The notes beneath the pieces were generated by a model. The model was given only the letters and a program-made list of their open reading frames with translations. It searched no databases and was not told the DNA's origin. From NCBI GenBank assembly GCA_963810555.1, contig CAWENX010000009.1, positions 738,610 through 802,609 of the forward strand: a stretch of 64,000 nucleotides of DNA, in the 5' to 3' direction. Positions 30,103-39,926 of the stretch are shown here, piece after piece. Source of the stretch: G963677325 sp963810555. Its GTDB lineage: Bacteria > Bacteroidota > Bacteroidia > Bacteroidales > Prolixibacteraceae. The stretch's first letter is position 1, and every line of letters starts with the position of its first letter. The translations under genes and the position numbers were made by a program.

Positions 30103-30876
30103 ATGAGTAAGGAAAGAAAACTATATATCGGGACCTCCGGCTGGATGTATAAACACTGGAAAAATGTCTTTTATCCGGAAGATTTGAAGAAAGGTTTCCT
30201 GACTTATTTTGCGAACCAGTTCAGTACAGTTGAAGTAAACAGTTCCTTTTATAACCTTCCCGCAGCAGATACTTTTAAAAAATGGTATTCTGAAACGCCT
30301 GATTACTTTATTTTTAGCCTAAAGCTTTCAAGGTACATCACTCATATTCAGAAACTACAAGATACCCGGGAAGGATTGAAGAGATTTTTAAATAATGCCG
30401 CACTCCTGAGGGAAAAATCAGGAGCTATTCTAATACAATTCCCTCCATATCTCGAATTCGATAAAGAGATCCTGAAAAATTTTACTGAAGATTTATTGGA
30501 ATCAATTAAAGGTCTTCCCATTCATCCCGATTTTGCAATCGAGCCAAGAAATGAAAGTTTCATTGTGAAGAGAGAAGAAGTAATTAAAATACTACAACCA
30601 TCTAACATAGGACTTGTATTTCCTCATTCTCAAAATATACCCTCCATCCAGCCTGATGATGAAAATCTTATCACGGATTTCGTTTATTTACGTTTCCATG
30701 GTCCGTCCAAATTTGCAGACTCCCGTTATGGCAAGGAAGGATTGATGCCCTGGGCGGAAAGAATTGAGCACTGGCTCGACAGAGGTCTGACTGTTTATGC
30801 CTATTTCAATAATGATCTTCACGGTTTTGCCATAGATGACGCACGAACTCTTAAGGAATTATGCCTTAAAGAATGA
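30103..30876 (+). CDS. DUF72 (YecE-like) protein
   Basis: 257 residues, cytoplasmic. The family opening is clear: LYIGTSGWMYKHWKNVFYP, then FSTVEVNSSFYNLP and FIFSLKLSRYITH, with VYLRFHGPSKFADSRYG and VYAYFNNDLHG near the end. The fold is a TIM-like barrel related to endonuclease IV-type enzymes; no biochemical function is firmly established. Intact; stands alone between a terminator and a convergent DUF4831 gene. Confidence 0.88.
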   Translation: MSKERKLYIGTSGWMYKHWKNVFYPEDLKKGFLTYFANQFSTVEVNSSFYNLPAADTFKKWYSETPDYFIFSLKLSRYITHIQKLQDTREGLKRFLNNAALLREKSGAILIQFPPYLEFDKEILKNFTEDLLESIKGLPIHPDFAIEPRNESFIVKREEVIKILQPSNIGLVFPHSQNIPSIQPDDENLITDFVYLRFHGPSKFADSRYGKEGLMPWAERIEHWLDRGLTVYAYFNNDLHGFAIDDARTLKELCLKE

Positions 30877-30952
30877 CATTTTATTCGACCATGTCGCCTT
30901 ATAACAACTGAATGAAACTGACTTGTCCTGAACAAGTTATAATAACAGTATA

Positions 30953-32047
30953 TTATTGATTCCCTATCCGCTGAATAGCCCCTGTGACTTTATGCAATTC
31001 GACAGAATACTCCCCGCTCAAGAGTGCATCAGGCAGAGGAGAAACAACTCCAAACTGGGCGATAGGCAGCCTTGCCTGGGCAAGAACATCGCTGCCATTC
31101 AAAACCTTGACAACAGCAATTCCGGGTATACGGTAATAAACTCCATCCGCAGAGGTCTCTCCCGGAGAGGCGGCAGAAGCCTGGGTACCGCTTTTGATAA
31201 TATCCGTATTCGGTTCAAGCTCGATCATGATCGGTTTCCCGGATACATTGCTTTCAGGCAATACACCAGATGAAGATGAAAATCTGAAAGCAACCAGACC
31301 TTTAGCACCTTTGCTGTCAGGAACCACTTCAAATGTATAATGATGTTTTTCCTTGTATGATTTCCCGGTAAAAAGGGCAGTATAATCATCAATTATCTTG
31401 TCAAGTTCATCTGTCATAACCTGATAAGCTTTCCCGTCGGGAGGCAGTTTATCGTATTTTGCTGCCAGGGTTAATGCTTTACGTTTTCTCAGTTTAATTA
31501 TGTCATGTGCAGCCTCTTCTGCCTTTTCTTCAAATGATTTAATGCTTTCATTTCCGGAGCTGTCTCTTTTGGTAAGAAAGGAATGCATGGATAAATCAGG
31601 CCAAATTTGTCTGGGGACCTCAACATCCTTTGTGAATTCTGAGGTAAATACCTTTTCTTCCCCGCCTTTCACCTTGCTGTTAATTCCCACCAAAATACCG
31701 TCTTCCGAAAGACTGAGCAAAGAGGCCACCGGGCCCAATGCCTTATGAACCTCAGAAGGATCAGGTTCTCCGTAAGTCTCAATCTTCACTCCTGTAATAG
31801 TCCATGTTTCTGAATCAAGGGCCGGGGCCCCTTTAATTCCCAGGTATTTTTGAGCATATTCATAATATGGTCCGTGAAAATATTTTTCCTGTGAGACTTC
31901 GACAAGAAGTCTTATACCTGTCCTTGGAAGGGAATATATGACACCTCCTGCAAATACACCGGGCTCGTTTTCAGTTTTTTTTCTTTGTGCTGATAAACTC
32001 CCCGTTAGCATCAGGAAAGTGAAAAATAGTAAAACAATCGATCTCAT
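30953..32047 (-). CDS. DUF4831 family secreted protein
   Basis: 364 residues, Sec signal ending GSLSAQ. The GVIYSLPRTGIRLLVEVSQE and YYEYAQKYLGIKGAP segments are those of the Bacteroidota-specific DUF4831 family, exported or periplasmic proteins of unknown function. The C-terminal half is beta-rich (VYYRIPGIAVVKVLNG, LLSGEYSVELHK). Intact. No neighbour gives a functional hint. Confidence 0.82.
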   Translation of the reverse strand: MRSIVLLFFTFLMLTGSLSAQRKKTENEPGVFAGGVIYSLPRTGIRLLVEVSQEKYFHGPYYEYAQKYLGIKGAPALDSETWTITGVKIETYGEPDPSEVHKALGPVASLLSLSEDGILVGINSKVKGGEEKVFTSEFTKDVEVPRQIWPDLSMHSFLTKRDSSGNESIKSFEEKAEEAAHDIIKLRKRKALTLAAKYDKLPPDGKAYQVMTDELDKIIDDYTALFTGKSYKEKHHYTFEVVPDSKGAKGLVAFRFSSSSGVLPESNVSGKPIMIELEPNTDIIKSGTQASAASPGETSADGVYYRIPGIAVVKVLNGSDVLAQARLPIAQFGVVSPLPDALLSGEYSVELHKVTGAIQRIGNQ

Positions 32048-32152
32048 TTCCTCTTAATTTAAATTTATACCTCAATACTCAAATTTTAATTTACTGTGAC
32101 AACATACGAATATTTCCACTCTCGGTCATAGTAACAGAAATATTTACACATA

Positions 32153-33532
32153 CTATTTGGCAAGCTGCTTTAATTGATTGAACTGTTTTTTAAGGAGTGA
32201 TATTTCAGATGAATATTCCTTCTGATGAATCGCATTATGTATTTCATAAGGATCCTTCTTCAAATCGAAATATTCCTCATAATTATAGTTCGGCCAATAA
32301 ATATATTTATCGTGATGTGTCACAAGCGCTTCAGAAGCAGGTATTCTTTTCTCATTCAGCACAACAGGGTGTTCATAATAAAATTCCTGCCTCCACTTGA
32401 CAGGTTTGTTATTTAAATAGAGTGCTGAAAAATCCTTTCCCTGCATCACATCCGGCACCTTATCCCCCACTGCTGCCACAATTGTCGGAGCCACATCGAT
32501 ATTCAAAACGAATTCATCATTGGTTGAATTTCTTTTTTCAGGATCCATTCTTGGATCACGTACAATCAGGGGAACACGTATAGATTCTTCATAGGGATAC
32601 CATTTGTCGGCCAGTCCGTGATCTCCGTGAAAATAACCGTTATCCCCAATAAAGATAATCAAAGTGTTATCATACACTCCCTCTTTTTTCAGTTCACTGA
32701 TTATATCCCCTATAGCCAGATCTTCTTCAGTCAGCATACGAAAATAGGCTTTCATATACTTCTGATATTTTTCGGGAGTATCAAACCGCCAGTGCCAGCG
32801 AACTCTTCCTTCATTCTCTTCAGTGCTGAGAAAAGGAGGCAAAGCTTTAAAATATTTGTCATCCCCCGTTTTGGGAATTGGGATAAAATCGTTCTGATAA
32901 TATTTTATACTCTGGGGCTGAAATAAATACTGTTCAGGGTTGTTATCCTCGGCATGAACGGCAAAGAATCCGACTGTCAGCAGGAAGGGCTTGTCTTTTG
33001 GCCTTGTTTCAAGGAACCGAAGAGCGTCCTGCCTGTTTTTTTCAGTCACATGAATTGAATCGCCCTTCCCGTTGGGCAGCCAATGTTTTCCCTCGTATTC
33101 AGTCCAAAAATCAAACTCATCTTTCCTTACATGACCCACACCAAATTTTCCTACATATCCTGTCCAATAACCGGACTTTCTTAAAACTTCCGGATAGGTA
33201 TCTGCTATTGCTTTTTCAGGAAGCTGAACACCGAATTTGGTGATCCCGTGACGGCTCATATATTGGCCTGTAAACATACTGGCCCGGCTCACCATACAAA
33301 TGGAAGTCGTCACACAGGCATGAGTGAAACGGATCCCTTCACGTGATAACTGATCTATATTGGGTGTTACCAACAGATCATTACCCATACATTTCAGTGA
33401 ATTCCACCTTAAATCATCCGCAATCAGGAAAACCACATTAGGCTTCTTTTGATCCGGCTTTTTAGCAGCGAAAACCGGGAAAGCGGACACTGCACCTAAA
33501 AGCAACAGTCCGGGAGTGACCATGTTTTGCAT
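32153..33532 (-). CDS. Secreted sulfatase (Cys-type, iduronate-2-sulfatase-like)
   Basis: 459 residues with a Sec signal (AVSAFPVFA). Metal site NVVFLIADDLRW near residue 35; formylglycine-precursor site TTSICMVSRASMFTGQY near residue 77 with Cys as the residue to be converted; later IGDNGYFHGDHGLADKWYPYEES provides metal and sulfate ligands. A Cys-type sulfatase needs a maturase such as anSME, not present in the window. Resembles enzymes acting on sulfated glycosaminoglycan or algal sugars. Intact. Confidence 0.9.
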   Translation of the reverse strand: MQNMVTPGLLLLGAVSAFPVFAAKKPDQKKPNVVFLIADDLRWNSLKCMGNDLLVTPNIDQLSREGIRFTHACVTTSICMVSRASMFTGQYMSRHGITKFGVQLPEKAIADTYPEVLRKSGYWTGYVGKFGVGHVRKDEFDFWTEYEGKHWLPNGKGDSIHVTEKNRQDALRFLETRPKDKPFLLTVGFFAVHAEDNNPEQYLFQPQSIKYYQNDFIPIPKTGDDKYFKALPPFLSTEENEGRVRWHWRFDTPEKYQKYMKAYFRMLTEEDLAIGDIISELKKEGVYDNTLIIFIGDNGYFHGDHGLADKWYPYEESIRVPLIVRDPRMDPEKRNSTNDEFVLNIDVAPTIVAAVGDKVPDVMQGKDFSALYLNNKPVKWRQEFYYEHPVVLNEKRIPASEALVTHHDKYIYWPNYNYEEYFDLKKDPYEIHNAIHQKEYSSEISLLKKQFNQLKQLAK

Positions 33533-33627
33533 AAATAATAATTTAAAAGGAATTATCTCTTTTTGAGAAGCATTCCGGATTAATTCTGAAAATAAAAGTC
33601 AGTTAAAAATGATTGATCTTACTGCTT

Positions 33628-35183
33628 TCAAATTTGAGAGTTTTTTTTCGCTTTCCCAAAATTATCCTCACTTTTAAGCAAAGCAAATGCTTTTCCGAGA
33701 TGTTCAACGATATCTCCCGCGATTAAAGATTCTTCTGATGAATTTGCCACACAAATATCTGCCGCCAGTCCATGAACGTAAACGCCAAGCAACGCCGCTT
33801 CAAAAGGAGTATATCCCTGTGCAAGCAATCCTGTAAGAATACCTGTCAGTACATCTCCACTGCCTCCTGTTCCCATTCCGGGATTACCGGTACTGTTGAA
33901 CCAGCAGTTTCCGTCAGGACAGGCTATTGCAGTATTGGCTCCCTTAAGCACAAGATACACCTTATATTTTCTTGCAAAATCGCGGGCCCTGTTCACCATC
34001 TCATATCCTGAGGAAGACTTATCGCCGTATAAGCGGGCAAATTCGAGGGGATGAGGGGTCAGGATGGCTCCTGATGGAAGATAATTCCGCCATTCAGGAT
34101 TTTCAGATAAAATATTCAGTCCGTCAGCATCAATAACAAGTGAACTTTTACATTCCTTTAGTAAATTTTTCACAGCCAGCTGTGTTTCCGGAGATTTACC
34201 TAATCCGGGACCAATACCTACAGCACGATAAGATTCAAGAGACGGAATCATGGAGATGTTATTCTCGCTGGTATCTGCACTGACCATTGCTTCAGGAAAG
34301 GCTGTCTGCATAATCGGTATGACTGACTTTGGCAGATGAACAGTTACAAGTCCGCTGCCGGCCCTTAAACAACCTCTTGCTGCAAGTACAGAAGCTCCTG
34401 CCTTACCATAACTTCCTGCAATAATCATGGCATGGCCGAAAGTTCCTTTATGCGAGAACCTCTTTCTTGTTTTCCTCAGCGAAACAGCCATTTCCATATC
34501 TATATAATGCCACTCCGTTTCTGTTTTGGCTATCCCTTCCGGGGTGTATCCCTATTGGCAAAACTTCCCAACTCCCTGTAAAAATTTCATTCTCAGCGAA
34601 GAAAAAACTCAGCTTGGGAAATTGGAGCGTCAGGGTAAAAGAAGCTTTTATGATGGAATCTGTGTCATTTTGGGAATTGTCTTCTCCCATGAGTCCTGAA
34701 GGAATATCAATAGCAATAATCGGTATCCCGGATTCGTTCATATGCTTGACTATCTTTGAAGGGAAATCCTGCCAATGGTCTTGATAATCCTGAACCAAAA
34801 AGACCGTCTATCAATATATCATAACTGTGAAGATCAGGAAGCGAATCCGATTCCTGAAGCAAATGAATCTTTGCAAGTCCCTGATCCTTTAACCTTTGAA
34901 GGTTTATTGCAGGTGACGGTCCGGGATCATGGCCAAAATCAGGTAAATAAATATCGACTGAAAATTTCTTCTCCAAAAGCATCCGGGAAACGGCAAGGGC
35001 ATCGCCGCCATTATTACCCGGCCCGGCAAAAACGGCTATGTGTTTATCGCTTTTGAATTTATTGATAATCCAGTCTGCCATCTGCCGGGATGCGCGTTCC
35101 ATGAGATCAATATCTGAAATAGGTTCGTTTTCTATCGTATAACGATCCAGGGTTGCAATCTGTGCGGTTGTAAAAAGCTTCAT
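33628..35183 (-). pseudogene. nnr: Bifunctional NAD(P)HX epimerase/dehydratase, two frameshifts
   Basis: Repairs hydrated NAD(P)H. The N-terminal YjeF epimerase domain (35183-34700) shows FAGPGNNGGDALAVSRML and IDGLFGSGLSRPLAGFP. The C-terminal kinase-like ADP/ATP-dependent dehydratase (34497-33628) shows GTFGHAMIIAGSYGKAGA, GIGPGLG, LTPHPLEFARL and NPGMGTGGSGDVLTG. Breaks are at a C-run (GGG on + 34761-34763; two Cs give GFPSKIVKHMNESG) and another C-run (GGGG on + near 34541-34545; three Cs give HPEGIAKTETEWHYIDMEMA). Both are single-base homopolymer events, so the gene is probably whole in the organism. Confidence 0.92.
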
Positions 35184-35308
35184 CTTCAGGATATGATATG
35201 ATATCCAAATTTACGAAGAATATTGGATATAAGACAGGAGACCTTAAAGGATTTAAAAACCTGTCAGGTCTCGTTATGTCAACACGAATAAATTATACTA
35301 TGTCCGTA

Positions 35309-35430
35309 TTAGCTGTGCACTATTTCTATAATGACTGTGCTATTGCTGTGCTATTTTAGCACAACAATAGCACAACAAGTGCACAGCAATAGCACAGCAA
35401 GTGCACAGCAAACCCTGTTTTGGTATAGCT
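35309..35430 (+). repeat. 11-bp-unit inverted/tandem element, copy C
   Basis: Right arm: five 11-bp units (AGCACAACAAT-type) at 35358, 35369, 35380, 35391 and 35402, then 7 nt, then TTGGTATAGC at 35420-35429. Left arm: units at 35342-35352 (ATTGCTGTGCT) and 35331-35341 (ATGACTGTGCT), decaying farther out, across a 5-nt centre. Lies in the gap upstream of nnr and downstream of hydF; nothing else was identified in that gap. Confidence 0.8.
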
Positions 35431-35546
35431 TAGATACGGGGAATTTATTTGCCCGGAAAAAGTGAAATAACCTGATGGATTGAGGAACCAGGTCAGCGGA
35501 ATATTTTAAATGCAGATGAAGAAGTGTCGATAAATAATATAACAGA

Positions 35547-36792
35547 TCAGCTTCTCCAGGGAATGAGCACTCTGTCTAAAGTCCTTTCTCCCTGAAAATA
35601 AGAGAGCAGAATTCCGTAGTTTGTGATCGGAACTCCGGTGGCTTCAAGATCACGCAGGCGGGCTGCCATTTTTTGAGGTGTAATCATACATCCCCCGCAA
35701 TGAACGACAAGCTTATACTCATTTAAATTGCCCTTTTCATCAAACTCCCTTCCAAAACTGTGATCAATGATTATGCCGGGATAATGTTTTTTCAGAAAGC
35801 GCGGAATCTGGACTGTTCCTATATCCTCTTTAATCCGGGAATGGTTGCAGGCCTCAGCAATCAATATTTTATCGCCGGGCCTTAGTTTATTCATTTCTTT
35901 TACCCCCTCAGCAAATTTCCCCAGGCGTCCGCGGCTCATATAGTTGATCATCATGATCGAAAAGGTGGTCAGTTCCATATCTGCCGGAGCCCAATCTTTC
36001 ATGATATCCATCGCCTGAGAGTCAGTAATGATCACTTTGGGCCGGTTTGTAAAACCATTGACAAAATCATCCCATCTTTTGCGTTCAGTAATATCATTAC
36101 TCCTTGCTTTTGAAAGGTCCATCCGGTAAGAGACCGGGAAAGCCCAATGGCGGGTGATGTATTCTTCTGCCATCGCCTGGGGCCGCAGATAACGCCCGGG
36201 AGGCGTTTCCTCATCCATCGGAATGTTAAGAATATAAAACTCATCTTTCTTCACAAAAGGCAGCAGTTCAACAGCAAAATTTTTAGGGATATATTTGTTC
36301 AAAATAAAATTCAGAATATCCTGCCTGAACTGATTATCAATAACATGAGCAGTGATTCTTGGGATAATAATGTAATTCAGGCAGCGCTTCCTCAACTTTG
36401 GCAATTAAATATGAATCCTTATCAGCGAAAAGATTATATATTACAATCAATTGTTTATCCTGCTCTCTTATATTATGAATCAAGATCCTTTCCTGTTCAA
36501 AATCCTTTGTTGATGGATCGATGACCAGAAGGACCAGATCGGATTCTTTAAGGGCAGAAATGACTTTCACTCTTTTTTTTTCGCCGAGTATTTCTCCTTC
36601 GTCAAATCCGGCAGTATCAAGAAGCCTGACAGGACCCAATCCGTGAAATTCCATCAGGGTAATTTTAGTGTCGGCAGTAGTTCCGGGAGAAGGATCGACG
36701 ATTGAAGTTTCCTGCTGAGTGATCAGGTTCATCAATGAACTCTTTCCTGAATTCATTTTGCCAAATATGCCGATGGTATCGCGTTCGGTCAT
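35547..36792 (-). pseudogene. hydF: [FeFe]-hydrogenase maturation GTPase HydF, one frameshift
   Basis: Scaffold/GTPase on which the 2Fe subcluster of [FeFe] hydrogenase is assembled. N-terminal G domain: FGKMNSGKSSLMNL (G1) and LLDTAGFDEGEILG (G3). Middle and C terminus: YIPKNFAVELLPFVKKDEFYILNIPMDEETPPGRYLRPQAMAEEY. The 4Fe-4S ligand set is ACNHSRIKED (Cys/His) followed about 50 residues later by HCGGCMIT. Frames overlap at 36337-36404 and join around 36365. No HydE, HydG or hydrogenase is in the window. Assignment is secure. Confidence 0.93.
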
Positions 36793-36968
36793 TCTGTTCG
36801 ATGATTCAACTAATATTTTTCAAAGTTCGAAATTACACTTTTAATAATTACGAATGACGATTAAGGAATGACGAATTGCTAATTGGGATCACCGCTCACA
36901 ATTTACTATTGACTGTTTATTGCCTTAAGTCTTTTTAATTTGTAATTCGTAAATCGTAATTAATTACT

Positions 36969-36976
36969 TAGTTTTG
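36969..36976 (+). promoter_or_regulatory. Bacteroidota -7 box for coaD
   Basis: TAGTTTTG fits the TAnnTTTG consensus of the Bacteroidota primary sigma factor, 18 nt before the coaD ATG. Confidence 0.5.
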
Positions 36977-36994
36977 TAACATTAAGAGATAGTT

Positions 36995-37480
36995 ATGCCA
37001 AAAATTGCCGTATTCCCAGGATCTTTTGATCCCTTTACGATAGGACACGAATCCATTGTCAGAAAAGCTCTGGAAATGTTCGATGAGATCATTATCATGA
37101 TAGGATACAATTCGAACAAAAAGGCATATTACCCTTTAAAAAAGCGAAAGGATTGGATTAAACGGGTATTTAGTGATGAAACAAGGATAAAGGTAGGCAA
37201 ATTCGATGGTCTTACAGTTGAATATTGCAGAAAGGTTCATGCCTTATATATCCTGAGAGGATTGCGTACGGCTTCCGATTTTGAATACGAGCGTGCCATT
37301 GCCCAAATGAATAAAATAATGGCCCCTGAGATCGAATCGGTATTTCTTTTAACATCGCCTGAATATACAGCCATTACATCGACAATAGTAAGGGATATTC
37401 TTCGGCATAAAGGAGATGCCTCTCCTTTCCTGCCTTCCGGCCTTAAACTTTCTGACTTTTACGATGAAGAGAAAGAATAA
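36995..37480 (+). CDS. coaD: Pantetheine-phosphate adenylyltransferase
   Basis: 161 residues; makes dephospho-CoA from 4'-phosphopantetheine and ATP. Nucleotidyltransferase motifs: PGSFDPFTIGHESIV (T/HxGH at residues 16-19), LRGLRTASDFEYE in the middle and YTAITSTIVRDI (the ISSTxxR-type motif) near residue 130. Normal length. First gene of a short plus-strand pair; the next start is 9 nt downstream. Confidence 0.95.
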   Translation: MPKIAVFPGSFDPFTIGHESIVRKALEMFDEIIIMIGYNSNKKAYYPLKKRKDWIKRVFSDETRIKVGKFDGLTVEYCRKVHALYILRGLRTASDFEYERAIAQMNKIMAPEIESVFLLTSPEYTAITSTIVRDILRHKGDASPFLPSGLKLSDFYDEEKE

Positions 37481-37489
37481 TCTATAAGG

Positions 37490-38915
37490 ATGTACAAAAT
37501 CGCAGTATTTTTCTTTTCAGTTCTCACTTTATCACACCTCTCTGCCCAGAACGTCATTATCTCAGGGAAATCTGAAGATTATGCCGGAAAGGATATAATC
37601 TTGTATACCTACCCTGATCCGGTTGTGCACCAAAAAGAACTTCTCGGATCAGCCAAAGCAGGCAAAGATGGTTCGTTTGCTATCACAATTACAGTAAATC
37701 GAACATCTGAAATCTACACAGATCTGGAAAAATATACAGGCACTCTTGTTGTTGAGCCCGGGAAAAATTACACTATTACCCTTCCTCCCTATTCCCCAAG
37801 AACAAAGGATGAAGCCCGAAGTCCCTATTTTAAACCAACTCTTTACTGGTTAGGGCTGCCCAATGACCCCGGCGAAAGACCTGAATTTTATAGTGCGCTC
37901 ATTCATAACGGAATTCAATATTGAGACAAATAAAAATAGTAGCGCCATTTATCAAAACAGCTCAATAAGTGCCGTCAAAGGAATAATTGAAAGCTTGATA
38001 CCAAATTTCCAGATGTCCGGAAACGAATATTTCCGTGTACTGAAGACCTATTATTACGCGGAACTGGAATATATTGTCAATCAGCGCAATCCCGATCCTG
38101 TCATTGAAAAGTATTTCAGCCATAAACCTTTGGAAATGTCCAATCCGGCATACCAAAGATGCTTCGGTTCCATTTTCTCTGATTTTCTTCGTGAAGAAGC
38201 TCAGGATTACAAAAACAAAAAGATTATCAACCTTGTGAATTCAGGAAACTTCTCCGCCCTTGTATCCTTTCATGAAAACAGAGGATACAGTAAGGAATTT
38301 GCCGAACTGGTTGTTTTAAAGGGACTTTATGACGGATATTACACCGGAGGATTTGATAAAAAAGGTATTCTCAGTGCACTAAAACAGTCACAGTCAGCAA
38401 TTTCAACGCAACTTCTGAAGCCTGTCTGCGAGCGGATACTCCAATCGATTGAGAGTTTGTCAACCGGATCTAAGGCCCCCTCTTTTAAACTCTACAATCA
38501 ATCCAACAAGATTTGTACGCCAGAATCTTACAAGGGTAAATTCATTTATCTTGTCTTTTTCAGGAGTTCAAGCCGGGAGTGCCGGACCGAACTCGACTCC
38601 ATTGTTCCGGTTGAACGGAAGTTAAGGCAAGTCCTTTCGGTTGTATCAATAGCAACGGATGACTATTTCGATGCTGCTGTCAAATTATGGAAGGATAAAA
38701 ACTATCCCTGGGAACTGCTTAACGGTTCCGGCAATAAAAAACTAATCCAAAATTATAAGGCAGAAATAGTTCCTGCTTTTTATCTTATTTCTCCGGACGG
38801 GACTCTGCTTCTTTCCCCTGCTCCGCCTCCCACACATGAATTTGAGGCGCTTTTTCTAAAGCTGTTCAGGGATTACAGATTCAAACAAGGAAGGGATCCA
38901 GCCAAAGTAAAATAA
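37490..38915 (+). pseudogene. Secreted TlpA-like thioredoxin-fold protein, one frameshift, no CxxC
   Basis: Sec signal (LSHLSAQ), an N-terminal DUF4369-like beta domain (GKDIILYTYPDP, GSFAITI), a helical middle, then a C-terminal thioredoxin/AhpC-type domain: GSKAPSFKLYNQ, YLVFFRSSSRECRTELDSI, and AEIVPAFYLISPDGTLL with the cis-Pro. The usual CxxC is replaced by SSREC, leaving a single Cys, so ordinary dithiol exchange is not expected. Frames join near 37885. Such proteins are common in Bacteroidota, typically periplasmic. 9 nt after coaD. Confidence 0.78.
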
Positions 38916-38984
38916 TCCATTTAAGAGGCAAAAGGTAATAAGTTCCACCCTATCCCGGGATACAGTCCAAACAGAGTAACGGAT

Positions 38985-39098
38985 CCTTATTCCCTTAGTG
39001 GCTCGGAATTTCTCCTCTTCCATCCCTTATTCCCTTATTAATAAGCGAATAATGGAAAATGTTCAATTGCAATTCTATGCTGCTTAGGGAATAAGGGA
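38985..39098. repeat. Threefold CCTTATTCCCT repeat with 13-bp inverted pair
   Basis: CCTTATTCCCTTA occurs at 38985-38997 and again within 39023-39037. TCCCTTATTCCCT (39023-39035) is repeated exactly in reverse complement at 39086-39098, so the second and third can form a 13-bp stem around a 50-nt loop. The rest of the 38916-39282 gap is short AT-rich intergenic repeats (TTGACAATTGACAATTG) and a promoter. Confidence 0.6.
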
Positions 39099-39222
39099 AT
39101 TCCTATTTTTAATATAAGTAACATAAGAGGGTATAGAAACTCTGAAGCTATTTGGTTGACAATTGACAATTGTCAATTTCCTACAGCCTATAGTCTAATT
39201 TGTAATTCGTAATCAATAATTC

Positions 39223-39255
39223 TTTGCACTGCTTCTCAAAATCTTTCTATTTTTG
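39223..39255 (+). promoter_or_regulatory. Bacteroidota promoter for pyrE
   Basis: TTTG (39223-39226) and TATTTTTG (39248-39255) match the -33/-7 boxes with a 21-nt spacer, 27 nt before the pyrE ATG at 39283. Confidence 0.6.
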
Positions 39256-39282
39256 CAGAAATTATATTTATTTAACTTATAC

Positions 39283-39918
39283 ATGATGGAAATAATGCAG
39301 ACAGAAGTGGCTAAACGGTTGTTGGCGATTAACACGATCAAAATACAACCTGATACGCCATTTACCTGGGCCTCGGGCTGGAAATCGCCAATTTACTGCG
39401 ATAACCGTAAGACACTTTCTTACCCTGAAACCCGTAGTTTTATCTGCCAGCAGTTTACAGAACTTATACACAAAAAATATCCTGAAACCGAAGTTATTGC
39501 AGGAGTTGCCACAGGAGCCATCGCACATGGGGTTCTTGTCGCCGAGGCATTGGGACTTCCGTTTATTTATGTTCGCAGTTCCCGAAAAGGTCATGGACTG
39601 GAAAATCTTATCGAAGGAGACATTCGTCCGGGAGCGAAAGTTGTTATTATTGAAGATCTTGTCTCTACAGGCTTAAGCTCGCTTGCCGCTGCTGAAGCAG
39701 TGCGTAATTACGGTGGTAATGTTCTTGGAATGTTAGCCATATTCACATACAGCTTTCCTCAGGCATCCAAGAATTTTAAAACTGCAGGAATCGAATTGAC
39801 CACACTGAGCAACTACAATGTTTTGCTTAAAGTTGCTTATGAATTGGGAGAAATAAGCGAAGCACAACTTAAGAGTCTGCATAATTGGAGAAAAAGCCCG
39901 GAAACCTGGGGAAAATAA
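39283..39918 (+). CDS. pyrE: Orotate phosphoribosyltransferase
   Basis: 211 residues from ATG 39283 (MMEIMQTEVAKRLL; ATGs at 39286 and 39295 are alternatives, whereas the frame opens farther up with a TTG inside the -7 box). Converts orotate and PRPP to OMP in pyrimidine synthesis. Motifs: FTWASGWKSPIYCDNRKTLSYPE, VIAGVATGAIAHG, RSSRKGHGLENLIEG and the PRPP loop VVIIEDLVSTGLSS. Complete. A putative SRPBCC gene follows 8 nt later. Confidence 0.95.
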   Translation: MMEIMQTEVAKRLLAINTIKIQPDTPFTWASGWKSPIYCDNRKTLSYPETRSFICQQFTELIHKKYPETEVIAGVATGAIAHGVLVAEALGLPFIYVRSSRKGHGLENLIEGDIRPGAKVVIIEDLVSTGLSSLAAAEAVRNYGGNVLGMLAIFTYSFPQASKNFKTAGIELTTLSNYNVLLKVAYELGEISEAQLKSLHNWRKSPETWGK

Positions 39919-39926
39919 TATCGGTC

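Noticed and set aside
36840..36960. TAATTCGTAATT-type repeats, also seen near 39200, 49660 and 63380
   Set aside because: Simple AT-rich intergenic repeats of a kind common in Bacteroidota; no special structure.
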